Shown here: piece after piece, positions 6,682 to 14,131 of the stretch
Layout of the letters: each line of letters opens with the position of its first letter
Numbering within the stretch: the stretch's first letter is position 1
Virus record (IMG/VR): IMGVR_UViG_3300010885_001797
Location: 1-26,870 of that record
From: a virus
Strand: one strand, 5' to 3'
DNA length: 26,870 bases
The notes under the pieces: model-generated
Told to the model about the DNA's origin: nothing
The model's database searches: none
The model's input: only the letters and a program-made list of their open reading frames with translations
Position numbers and translations under genes: made by a program

Positions 6682-6876
6682 ATGGGATTCAGAAAAAGCG
6701 CAGACGGAATTGAAAAAAAGGGTAAGACCGATACTAAGGTTTACCCAGATGATGGTCCAAAAATTATTCAAACTGGTCCAAAACACGGTGCTAACAAAAT
6801 GGGTAAATCCATGAAAGCCATGGGTCGTAATATGGCTCGTGCTATGAACCAAAAATCTTCTGGCAGAGGTCGATAA
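6682..6876 (+). CDS. Small basic phage protein with N-terminal ADGIEKKGKT motif
   Basis: A 64-residue basic protein. Residues 7-16 are ADGIEKKGKT, which aligns with the ADGCAIKGKT tail of the 4166 and 4657 gene products, but here at the N-terminus. The C-terminus MGRNMARAMNQKSSGRGR is Arg/Gly-rich and nucleic-acid-binding in character. AAGGAG (6670-6675) supports the ATG, one of the better ribosome sites in the cluster. The stop overlaps the next start (TAATG). Function unknown; placement between the two adaptor-like genes suggests a virion protein. Confidence 0.75.
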   Translation: MGFRKSADGIEKKGKTDTKVYPDDGPKIIQTGPKHGANKMGKSMKAMGRNMARAMNQKSSGRGR

Positions 6877-7145
6877 TGGCTACATATTCCAATAAAAAAG
6901 GCGGCAAAGAAGTTGGTTCAGCCAAAGTCTATGCTAAACCACACAATATGGCTGGTAAAACCATGGGTGTTGAAGGCATGAAAAAGGCAGTTACTAAGTC
7001 AGGCAACGGCATGGATGAAGTTAATATCTCCGTAGCTGGCGTTAGCAAAGGTAACTATCCTCCAGATAACAAACATGGTGAAATCACTATGCGTGGAGGT
7101 GGCGCTGCTACTAAAGGCATCAAATGCAGAGGACCAATGGCATGA
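6876..7145 (+). CDS. Small phage protein with C-terminal GGGAATKG motif
   Basis: An 89-residue basic protein rich in Lys and Gly. The C-terminus (EITMRGGGAATKGIKCRGPM) matches a conserved ending, R-G-x-G-A-A-T-K-G...RGPMA, that I recall from many small proteins in phage structural clusters. The N-terminal part (KVYAKPHNMAGKTMGVEGMK) is low in hydrophobics. It is coupled to both neighbours by stop/start overlaps. No known enzymatic motif is present; function unknown. Confidence 0.75.
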   Translation: MATYSNKKGGKEVGSAKVYAKPHNMAGKTMGVEGMKKAVTKSGNGMDEVNISVAGVSKGNYPPDNKHGEITMRGGGAATKGIKCRGPMA

Positions 7146-7327
7146 TGGATTTACAAACGTTAATTAAATTAGAGTTAACACTTGAAGAAGTAAATGGCAT
7201 TATGGTTTCGCTTGGTGATTTACCGACTAAAACCAATGCGTTTATGTTAATAGCTAAGATTAATGGTCAAGTACAGCCGCAACTTCCAAAAGAAGAAGCT
7301 CCAGCAGAAGAACCAAAAACTGAATAA
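7142..7327 (+). CDS. Small hypothetical phage protein (LTLEEVN type)
   Basis: A 61-residue protein. LIKLELTLEEVNGIMVSLGD, then LPTKTNAFMLIAKINGQVQPQ, form two short amphipathic helices, a pattern I recall from very small cyanophage and marine phage proteins; the C-terminus is an acidic Glu/Pro/Lys tail. ATG 7142 is chosen because it makes an ATGA overlap with the preceding stop and has AGAGGA (7127-7132) upstream; an ATG six codons earlier lies inside the preceding gene. Function unknown. Confidence 0.7.
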   Translation: MMDLQTLIKLELTLEEVNGIMVSLGDLPTKTNAFMLIAKINGQVQPQLPKEEAPAEEPKTE

Positions 7328-7329
7328 AT

Positions 7330-8262
7330 ATGAATTACGAACAGCTATATAACAACATTCAGAGCTATACAGAGAATACTGAGGCGCTATTCGTAGCGTC
7401 TATTCCTGTTTTTGTGCAAGAAGCTGAAGAACGTATATATAACTCGGTTCAATTGCCTTCGTTGCGCAAGAATGTAACTGGTACGCTGTCTTCTAATAAT
7501 CCATATTTGTCATTACCAGATGACTATTTAGCTACGTTTTCTTTAGCAGTGGTACAAAACTATGGCTCAAATACAGCAAATTACACATATCTTTTAAATA
7601 AAGATGTGAACTATATCCGTGAGGCATATCCAAACCCTACAGATACTGGCTTGCCAAAACATTACGCTTTGTTTGGCTCTCAATACAGCAACATTAATGA
7701 GCTGTCTTACATCATAGGACCAACGCCAGATGCTAATTACACAGTAGAAATGCACTATTTCTACTATCCACCAACCATTGTTCAAGGTCAGATTACTACC
7801 CTTGGAACAGTGACTGCTGGTTCGCTATATACCAATGGTCTATATCAAAATATTCCATTAACTGGCGGTTCTGGATCAGGTGCTACAGCTGACATTTTGA
7901 TTACCAGCGGTGCTGTAACAACTGTTACGCTTACTTTTGGTGGGCAATTTTATAAATCTGGTGATGTGTTAAGTGCTGCATCTGCTTATATTGGCGGTTC
8001 TGGATCAGGGTTTTCTATACCAGTATCAGCTATTTCAAATGCTACAGGCACTTCATGGCTTGGTGATAACTACGATCCAGTGCTGTTTTATGGTGCTATG
8101 CGTGAAGCCATGCTGTTTATGAAGGGTGAGCAAGATTTAATTGGCTATTACGAAACTAAATATCAAGAAGCGCTTGCCCAGCTTAATCGCCTTGGCTCTG
8201 GCCTTGAACGTGGCGATGCTTACAGAGATGGTCAATATAGGATTGCACACGTTAAACCATGA
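7330..8262 (+). CDS. Second tail adaptor-like protein with inserted GGSGSG module
   Basis: A 310-residue protein. The N-terminus (LYNNIQSYTENTEALFVASI, PVFVQEAEERIYNSVQLPSL) and the C-terminus (TSWLGDNYDPVLFYGAMREA, FMKGEQDLIGYYETKYQEAL) match what I recall as phage adaptor proteins of podoviruses (DUF6682-like). Residues about 155-236 (LGTVTAGSLYTNGLYQNIPL, GGSGSGATADILI, GGSGSGFSIPV) look like an inserted beta module present in many unrelated phage proteins. The module contains an 18-base exact direct repeat. The adaptor core would read continuously from YYPPTIV to TSWLGDNYD without it. It ends in an ATGA overlap with the next gene. Confidence 0.78.
   Translation: MNYEQLYNNIQSYTENTEALFVASIPVFVQEAEERIYNSVQLPSLRKNVTGTLSSNNPYLSLPDDYLATFSLAVVQNYGSNTANYTYLLNKDVNYIREAYPNPTDTGLPKHYALFGSQYSNINELSYIIGPTPDANYTVEMHYFYYPPTIVQGQITTLGTVTAGSLYTNGLYQNIPLTGGSGSGATADILITSGAVTTVTLTFGGQFYKSGDVLSAASAYIGGSGSGFSIPVSAISNATGTSWLGDNYDPVLFYGAMREAMLFMKGEQDLIGYYETKYQEALAQLNRLGSGLERGDAYRDGQYRIAHVKP
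7863..8009 (+). repeat. 18-base direct repeat inside the inserted module
   Basis: The sequence TGGCGGTTCTGGATCAGG occurs at 7863-7880 and again at 7992-8009, each coding for GGSGSG. The two copies sit near opposite ends of the beta module of the second adaptor gene. Confidence 0.9.
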
Positions 8263-8681
8263 TTCAACAAGGTCAAACCACCATATTTCAAAAGAACTGT
8301 TTAAGTGCTTTGGAAAACTTTGCCGTTGGCACTCCGTATACATACAAGATTGCTTTGTATACAGCCAATGCTAATTTAAGCCCAGATACACTTATTTACA
8401 CTACCGATGGTGAAGTAATTGGAACTGGCTATACAGCTGGTGGAAATATATTGACTGTTATACCTCCAGCTACTAGCAATAACGTAGCTTATGTTTCATT
8501 TGCTGATGTAACTTGGAACCCAGCTTCTTTTACAGCGTCTGGTGCTTTAATTTACAATAGCAATACAAGTGCAGCTGTTGCGGTATTGAGTTTTGGATCA
8601 GATAAAACTGCTACAACCTCATTTACTATAACTTTTCCAACGGATAATTCTTCGGACGCTATTATTCGGTTTTCAAATTAA
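8259..8681 (+). CDS. Putative tail/virion protein (QTTIFQKN type)
   Basis: A 140-residue beta-rich protein. The opening MIQQGQTTIFQKNCLSALEN, then YKIALYTANANLSPDTLIYT and EVIGTGYTAGGNILTV, is a combination I recall from small structural proteins of uncultured tailed phages, placed between adaptor and fibre genes. It is coupled to the adaptor gene by ATGA and followed after ten bases by the next gene. It could be a fibre-attachment or tail-knob component. No catalytic residues are evident. Confidence 0.72.
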   Translation: MIQQGQTTIFQKNCLSALENFAVGTPYTYKIALYTANANLSPDTLIYTTDGEVIGTGYTAGGNILTVIPPATSNNVAYVSFADVTWNPASFTASGALIYNSNTSAAVAVLSFGSDKTATTSFTITFPTDNSSDAIIRFSN

Positions 8682-8691
8682 GGAGCATTTT

Positions 8692-9300
8692 ATGCAAAAA
8701 GAAATAGCAAGCTGTGGCGATCACGCTGTAGCAACATTACAGGCAAACGCAAGTATCCCTGAAGGTATGATTCAAGAAGGTTTTTACCATGTTGAGTGCC
8801 GTGATGCACAGGGTAATTTAAAGTGGACTGAAGAGTTTCCTAACTTAGTTGTTGCTGTTGGTAAGCAATTAATGCTAGATACCTTGTTAAAAGGCTCTGC
8901 ATATACTGTTGTTGGTCCTTACCTTGGTTTAACAAAGGTTTCGTTGACCCCAGCAGCTACCGACACTATGACTACTTTGGTTACTACTAATGCTGCTGAG
9001 TTTACTAACTACACAGTTGGTGGTTCCGCAGTTCGTGGTACAGCCGTATTTGGTTCTGCTACATCAAGTGGCTCTACCCCATCTAACGTAACTACCTCAA
9101 CAGCAGCGTCTATTACCTACACTATTACTGGTGCTGGTGGTACCGTTTATGGTTGTTTCTTGGTTACAGGCTCTGGCGCAAGTTCAACCCAAAGTAATAC
9201 TAGTGGTACGTTATATTCTGAAGGAAACTTCTCAACCGCTAAAATTACTACTGCTGGAGATACAGTATCGGTAACATATAGCACCACCGCAACTTCTTAA
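8692..9300 (+). CDS. Putative fibre-associated virion protein
   Basis: A 202-residue protein. The N-terminal third is a globular, mixed-composition segment (EGFYHVECRDAQGNLKWTEE, NLVVAVGKQLMLDTLL) recalling phage proteins with a short domain before a Thr/Ser/Gly-rich beta region. The rest is low in charge and rich in Thr, Ser, Ala and Gly, typical of fibre shafts or tips. AGGAGCATTT (8681-8690) directly precedes the ATG, the same leader seen before the major capsid and holin genes. It precedes the large fibre gene by 13 bases. A tail-fibre network role is likely. Confidence 0.7.
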   Translation: MQKEIASCGDHAVATLQANASIPEGMIQEGFYHVECRDAQGNLKWTEEFPNLVVAVGKQLMLDTLLKGSAYTVVGPYLGLTKVSLTPAATDTMTTLVTTNAAEFTNYTVGGSAVRGTAVFGSATSSGSTPSNVTTSTAASITYTITGAGGTVYGCFLVTGSGASSTQSNTSGTLYSEGNFSTAKITTAGDTVSVTYSTTATS

Positions 9301-9313
9301 GTAGGAGCCTTGT

Positions 9314-12211
9314 ATGGCTTTGGTAGTTTACGATAGAGTACAAGAAACTACAGCCACCACAGGAACAGGGACAATAACCCTAGGTGGTGCTGTAGCTGGT
9401 TATCAATCATTTGCTGTTGTTGGTAACGGAAATACTACTTTTTATTGCATTGTTAATGGCACTGCATGGGAAGTAGGTATTGGCACGTATACATCCTCTG
9501 GTACAACTCTTGCCCGTACAACCGTTTTATCTAACTCTAATGGTAATACATCGCCAATTACGCTATCTGGTGCATCTAGTGTATTTATTACTTACCCATC
9601 CGAGCGTTCAGTAAACCTTGATGCGTCAGGTAATGTCAGTGCTTTAGGTACTATTACTTCAGGCGTTTGGAATGGAACAACTATTCCTGTTGCTTATGGT
9701 GGTACAGGCGTAACTACTTCTAGTGGCGCTAATTCGGTAATGATTCGGGATGCTAATCAGAACGTATCTATTAACAGATTAAATCAACAAACTACTACAG
9801 TTACAGCAGCTGGTGGTACAACAACATTAACTGCGGCTTCTACATTTAGCTGGGTTTTAAATGGTACAGGCGGACAAACTTTTAAGTTACCTGACGCTAC
9901 TACACTAACAGATACAACTACTTTTGAATTTAACAACAACGCTACTGGCACGTTAACTATTGTTGATAATGCTACTGGCGCTGTAGGTACTATTGCTGCT
10001 GGTGGCGCTGCCGCTATTGCACTTTTATCTAATGCCACTGTGGCTGGTACATGGGACGTTCATGCTTATATTCCTGAAAATGTGCAATGGGGTACAAACT
10101 CTTTAGCGCTTGGGTCTACTGTTATTTCTGGTGGTACTTGGCAAGGCGGCACAATTCAACCAGCCTATGGCGGTACAGGTTTAACCACTTTTACTGCGTC
10201 TAACAATGCTCTTTACTCAACTGGTACTACTACATTAACTGCTGGTACTTTACCTGTCGCTGCTGGTGGTACAGGGATGACAACAGCTACAGCCAATGGT
10301 GTTTTTTATGGTAATGGTACTAGCGCACATGGAGTAACGGCTGCTGGTGTTACAGGGCAAGTATTGATTGGAAATACTGGCGCAGCCCCTTCTTGGGGAA
10401 CAGTATCTAGTTCTTTAGTAAGTTCATTTAGTGCTGGCACAACAGGATTTACCCCTTCTTCAGCTACAACTGGGGCGGTAACTCTAGCTGGTACTTTAAA
10501 CGTAGCTAATGGTGGTACTGGTGTAACAACTTCTACTGGTTCTGGTAATGTTGTATTAAGTACTTCTCCTACTTTAGTTACTCCAGTATTGGGTACGCCA
10601 TCTAGTGGTACTTTGACTAGCTGTACTGGATTACCTATTTCAACTGGTGTAAGTGGTCTTGGAACTAGCGTTGCAACTGCATTAGGAACTGCCGTAGGTT
10701 CAGCAGGTGCTTTTGTAGTAAACGGTGGTGCTTTAGGTACTCCGTCTAGCGGTGTAGCAACAAATTTAACTGGTACTGCCGCAGGACTATCTATTGGTGG
10801 AAATGCGGCAACTGCTACAACAGCTACAACTGCTACTACAGCAAATGCGTTAAATACAGCTAATGGTTATACAGGAACTTCTTTTACAGTATCTACTGGA
10901 AATGCTTATTTATACTTAAATAGGACTACAAGTTCTAGCGGTCAGGTTGGTCTTCAATTTCAAAGTGCTGGAACAACAACTTGGTATAACTATTTAGATA
11001 CAAGCGCTACTACTTTAGCTTGGTATGCTAATGGTGCAAACCAAATGACCCTTAATACGGCTGGCGCTTTAACAGCTACATCATTTAGTGGTTCAGGTTC
11101 TTCATTAACAAACATCCCAACATCTATCGTTGCTGGTAGCGGTATTTCTGTAAGTGGTGCAACAGGCGCTGTAACTGTAACAAACACTGCTGCAGGAACT
11201 GCGTGGCAAGGCGTACAAACATCTTCTTTTGCTGCAACTGCGGGCTACGGATACCCTGTAAATACAACTTCTAGTTCAGTAACTGCAACGCTGCCAGCCT
11301 CTCCAACGGCAGGTCAGACTGTGTTCTTTGTTGACTATGCAGGAACTTGGGGTACTAATAACTTCATTATTGCCCCTAACGGTAAAAACTTTAGTGGAAG
11401 TACCACCAACGCAACTTGTGCTACAAACAAAGAAGGTATTGGTATTGTTTACGCTGATGCTACTAAAGGCTGGATTCCGTTTGCTGGCTTTAACGATTCT
11501 ACCCCAGCTCAAGTCTATACAGTAAGTTACCTTAACGTGTCTGCTGGTGGCGGTGGTGGTACAGGTGCGACAGGTGTTGGTGCGCAGCCAAACGGTGGTG
11601 CTGGAGGCGGTGGTGGTGTTTTATCTAGTACTGCATCAGTAAGTACTGGAACCGCTTATACAATTACTGTTGGTGGTGGAGGTGGCGTAAGCGGAACGGG
11701 TAACCCAACTAGCGGTCTTGGATCATCAACAAGCGGTGGTAATCCACAGTCAGGTAGAACAGGTGGTTCTTCAGGCTCTCCTACATCTTTCCCTGGCGGG
11801 GGCGGTGCAAACTATGCTGGTGGTGGCGGTGGTGGAGCTGGTGGTAATGGTGGCGGTGCTCCAGGCACAATTACTGGTGGTAATGGTGGTGTTGGTCTTT
11901 ATTACGCAACCTATGCTGCATATGGCGATACAAATAACCCAGGCTACTTTGGCGGTGGCGGGGGTGGTGGTCAGGGAAGTACTGGCGGTGCTGGTGGCGG
12001 TGGTAATGGTGGCGGTGCAAACTACGGGCAAGCTAATACTGGAGGCGGTGGTGGCGGTGGTTATGGCGCTCCAGGAACAGGTGGTGGTGGTGGCTCAGGG
12101 GTATTTATTATTACGTATTCTGGTACTCAAAGAGGTAGTGGCGGAACGTACAACTATACTGGTGGAAACTCCTTCCATTTATTCACAACTAGCTCAACAT
12201 ACACAGCATGA
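9314..12211 (+). CDS. Large tail fibre with glycine-rich receptor-binding tip
   Basis: A 965-residue fibre protein. The N-terminus (MALVVYDRVQETTATTGTGT) is a probable virion-attachment domain. The shaft carries four spaced GGTG blocks (VAYGGTGVTT, PAYGGTGLTT, VAAGGTGMTT, VANGGTGVTT, about residues 126-405), typical of repetitive trimeric fibres. From about residue 743 to 930 the chain is glycine-rich with runs of four to six Gly, as in polyglycine-helix adhesin tips and the glycine-rich domains ending phage fibres; the C-terminal GVFIITYSGTQRG and FHLFTTSSTYTA fit the latter. AGGAG (9303-9307) supports the start. Its end overlaps the oxygenase gene by ATGA. Host receptor binding is a confident inference from architecture. 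Confidence 0.85.
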   Translation: MALVVYDRVQETTATTGTGTITLGGAVAGYQSFAVVGNGNTTFYCIVNGTAWEVGIGTYTSSGTTLARTTVLSNSNGNTSPITLSGASSVFITYPSERSVNLDASGNVSALGTITSGVWNGTTIPVAYGGTGVTTSSGANSVMIRDANQNVSINRLNQQTTTVTAAGGTTTLTAASTFSWVLNGTGGQTFKLPDATTLTDTTTFEFNNNATGTLTIVDNATGAVGTIAAGGAAAIALLSNATVAGTWDVHAYIPENVQWGTNSLALGSTVISGGTWQGGTIQPAYGGTGLTTFTASNNALYSTGTTTLTAGTLPVAAGGTGMTTATANGVFYGNGTSAHGVTAAGVTGQVLIGNTGAAPSWGTVSSSLVSSFSAGTTGFTPSSATTGAVTLAGTLNVANGGTGVTTSTGSGNVVLSTSPTLVTPVLGTPSSGTLTSCTGLPISTGVSGLGTSVATALGTAVGSAGAFVVNGGALGTPSSGVATNLTGTAAGLSIGGNAATATTATTATTANALNTANGYTGTSFTVSTGNAYLYLNRTTSSSGQVGLQFQSAGTTTWYNYLDTSATTLAWYANGANQMTLNTAGALTATSFSGSGSSLTNIPTSIVAGSGISVSGATGAVTVTNTAAGTAWQGVQTSSFAATAGYGYPVNTTSSSVTATLPASPTAGQTVFFVDYAGTWGTNNFIIAPNGKNFSGSTTNATCATNKEGIGIVYADATKGWIPFAGFNDSTPAQVYTVSYLNVSAGGGGGTGATGVGAQPNGGAGGGGGVLSSTASVSTGTAYTITVGGGGGVSGTGNPTSGLGSSTSGGNPQSGRTGGSSGSPTSFPGGGGANYAGGGGGGAGGNGGGAPGTITGGNGGVGLYYATYAAYGDTNNPGYFGGGGGGGQGSTGGAGGGGNGGGANYGQANTGGGGGGGYGAPGTGGGGGSGVFIITYSGTQRGSGGTYNYTGGNSFHLFTTSSTYTA
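11543..12100 (+). repeat. Glycine-codon-rich low-complexity tract
   Basis: Repeated GGT/GGC/GGA codons encode the glycine-rich tip of the large fibre. The tract is GC-richer than its surroundings and generates long spurious reading frames on both strands. Such tracts are prone to slippage and recombination. Confidence 0.85.
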
Positions 12212-12816
12212 CAATTACTTACGAACCTCTTTTTCCAACTGCAGTAGGTACTACGATGTTAGATCGGGACTTTACGCAAGCTGAACTTGATTTTTTTAGC
12301 AGCCAAAAAGGTAATGCTCGGTTTAACAAACAAAATAGAACAAGCGAAAATGATTACATTTTCCAAGAAGAAGTTTTAAAAGACCTAAAAACCTTTTGTG
12401 AAGCGGAAGTAAATAGATATTTCCAAGAAATTTATCAACCCTGTACTGATGTAAGCCTCTACATTACACAGGCATGGCTAAATTTTAACAATTCCCATGA
12501 ATCACATCATCAGCATACACATGCAAATAGCTTTCTATCAGGCGTTTTATATGTAGATGTAGATAAAGAAACTGACAAAATTACTTTTTTTAAAACAAGT
12601 GGTCAGTTAACTGTAGATACGAATAACTACAACTCTTTTAACTCACATTCTTGGTGGTTTGCTGTGGAAAATAAAAAATTGCTTTTGTTTCCATCAACTT
12701 TAGCCCATGCTGTAGAACCGTCAGAACGTGAAAAAACAAGGGTTAGCATTTCATTTAATACCTTTTTAAAAGGAACTATTGGTAATCAAAAAGGGTTAAC
12801 GGAGTTAAAACTATGA
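12208..12816 (+). CDS. 2-oxoglutarate/Fe(II)-dependent oxygenase
   Basis: A 202-residue protein with the layout of small phage 2OG-Fe(II) oxygenases of the TIGR02466 type. HTHANSFLSGVLYVDV (103-118) supplies the first metal ligands (His105-x-Asn107, with His103 nearby), LAHAVEP gives the distal His167, and Arg178 in REKTRVSISFNTF would bind the 2OG carboxylate. The family usually has HPNSxLSG at the first site; here Ala replaces Pro. The substrate is unknown; such genes sit among fibre genes in many aquatic phages and may hydroxylate a fibre, host protein or nucleic acid. ATGA overlaps couple it to the large fibre and to the next gene. Confidence 0.85.
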   Translation: MTITYEPLFPTAVGTTMLDRDFTQAELDFFSSQKGNARFNKQNRTSENDYIFQEEVLKDLKTFCEAEVNRYFQEIYQPCTDVSLYITQAWLNFNNSHESHHQHTHANSFLSGVLYVDVDKETDKITFFKTSGQLTVDTNNYNSFNSHSWWFAVENKKLLLFPSTLAHAVEPSEREKTRVSISFNTFLKGTIGNQKGLTELKL

Positions 12817-13217
12817 GTCATTTTGCAAAAGTTGAAAATGGAACAGTTACTCAGGTAATTGTTGCAGAGCAAGATTTTATTGATTCTGGAGCTGTTGGAG
12901 ACCCAGCAATGTGGGTTAGAACATCCTATAACACCCGTGGTGGGGTTCATTACGGTCCTGATGGGCAACCTGATGGTGGCGTTGCTTTACGGGCAAACTA
13001 CGCTAATAGAGGTGATACATACGATGCAGTAAACGATGTATTTCATGGACCAAGACCTGTAGATTTTAAAAACATACTTTGCAGAAGTTTTACTCTTGAC
13101 CAGACTACTTGGCTTTGGACACCACCTACCCCCTACCCAACAGATGGTAAACCATATAACTGGGATGAAGCGGCACAGGTTTGGGTAGAGCTTACCCCTG
13201 CACCACCTATTGAATAA
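12813..13217 (+). CDS. Phage protein of the tail-fibre region (FAKVENGTVTQVIVAEQ type)
   Basis: A 134-residue protein. FAKVENGTVTQVIVAEQDFI, VRTSYNTRGGVHYGPDGQP and ANYANRGDTYDAVNDVFHGP are hallmarks I recall from a small family widespread in cyanophages and marine phages, often next to fibre genes and of unknown function. The C-terminal LDQTTWLWTPPTPYP and NWDEAAQVWVEL are typical of it. It is coupled to the oxygenase by ATGA and to the repeat protein by TAATG. A fibre-associated or fibre-assembly role is likely from context only. Confidence 0.8.
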   Translation: MSHFAKVENGTVTQVIVAEQDFIDSGAVGDPAMWVRTSYNTRGGVHYGPDGQPDGGVALRANYANRGDTYDAVNDVFHGPRPVDFKNILCRSFTLDQTTWLWTPPTPYPTDGKPYNWDEAAQVWVELTPAPPIE

Positions 13218-14128
13218 TGTTTGGCTTATCTACCTTTGCTCAAGTACCTTTTGCTGCTCTGGGGGGTGGAAACCAATACGTCTTTAGTATTATTGAAAAT
13301 TTAGATTCTGCCGATTCTAACTCGCAAACTTGGACATTTTTACAGTCTATAGCTGAACCCATTACTATGGGTGACGTAATAAATGATGCTGGAATTAACT
13401 ATTTTGGCAGTGCAACAGAAACTTTAACTTCAGGTGATTCAAGCGCTCAACTTTTTACCTTCTTGCAAAGCCTGTCAGAAAACTTTAACCCAGCAGATAC
13501 ATTTACAATAGCAGCCCAATTTGCTGCAGCGCAAACAGAAAACTTTAATTCTGACGATTCTAGTGTTCAATATTTTGCTGCTTTAGAAACACGTTCTGAG
13601 CCTATAGATAATGTAGCGGACTCTAGCACTCAGCAATTTGCGTTTTTACAAACTATTGCCGAAAATGCTACGCTTGCTGATACCCAAACCATTACAGCGC
13701 AGTTTGCTTCTAGTATTACTGAAAATGTTACTAGTGCAGACGTTATTGCCATAGCTGCTCAGTTTGCCTCAAATATATCTGAAAACTCTACAATGGCAGA
13801 TATATCTACTATTATTTTTCAGTTTTTCTTATTTATTACTGAGAATTTAACTTCCGCAGAAACCGAAGCAATTACTGCGCAGTTTGCTTCTAGTATTACT
13901 GAAAACCTAAATTCTGGGGATTCAAGCTCTACCCAATTTGCTTTCCTACAGGCGATTACGGAAAATGTTTCCCTGATAGACTCGCTTATTGCTCGTGGTT
14001 GGATTAAAATTAATGACAGTCAAACAGTAACTTGGAACGCTATTAGTAACACCCAGACAGCAAATTGGACTACTATTGGGAACACCCAAAATCCTGGCTG
14101 GACAAATATTGATGATACTCAAGGATAA
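13217..14128 (+). CDS. Tandem-repeat virion protein
   Basis: A 303-residue protein. After a short N-terminus (MFGLSTFAQVPFAALGGG) residues 25-261 consist of about twelve consecutive 20-residue repeats (two are 21, the last is shortened) with consensus [IAQ][STA]EN-x-[TN]-x-x-D[ST]-x-x-x-x-x-QFA-x-x. Residues 262-303 are a second repeat family of 11 residues beginning with Trp (WIKINDSQTVT, WNAISNTQTAN, WTTIGNTQNPG, WTNIDDTQG). The regular spacing suggests a beta-solenoid or fibrous rod. Composition is acidic and low in Lys. It lies between the fibre-region genes and the first collar fibre, so a fibre or spike role is likely. Confidence 0.78.
   Translation: MFGLSTFAQVPFAALGGGNQYVFSIIENLDSADSNSQTWTFLQSIAEPITMGDVINDAGINYFGSATETLTSGDSSAQLFTFLQSLSENFNPADTFTIAAQFAAAQTENFNSDDSSVQYFAALETRSEPIDNVADSSTQQFAFLQTIAENATLADTQTITAQFASSITENVTSADVIAIAAQFASNISENSTMADISTIIFQFFLFITENLTSAETEAITAQFASSITENLNSGDSSSTQFAFLQAITENVSLIDSLIARGWIKINDSQTVTWNAISNTQTANWTTIGNTQNPGWTNIDDTQG
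13289..13999 (+). repeat. Tandem 60-base coding repeats
   Basis: About twelve head-to-tail units of 60 bases (two of 63) encode the ENxTxxD...QFA repeats. Some units remain nearly identical at the DNA level: positions about 13691-13725 and 13871-13905 match at all but one base and lie exactly three units apart, while others have diverged. Confidence 0.85.
14000..14125 (+). repeat. Tandem 33-base coding repeats
   Basis: Four consecutive units of 33 bases (the last shortened) encode an 11-residue repeat starting with Trp and containing (N/D)(S/T)Q. They directly follow the 60-base repeats. Confidence 0.8.
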
Positions 14129-14131
14129 ATT

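Noticed and set aside
11718-12284. 188-codon + frame over the end of the large fibre
   Set aside because: It is an out-of-frame reading of Gly-codon repeats (giving Val/Ala/Leu runs) and crosses into the oxygenase gene; no start signal.
13289-14125. CRISPR array
   Set aside because: The 60-base and 33-base repeats are contiguous, in frame and coding, without unique spacers of constant size or a leader.
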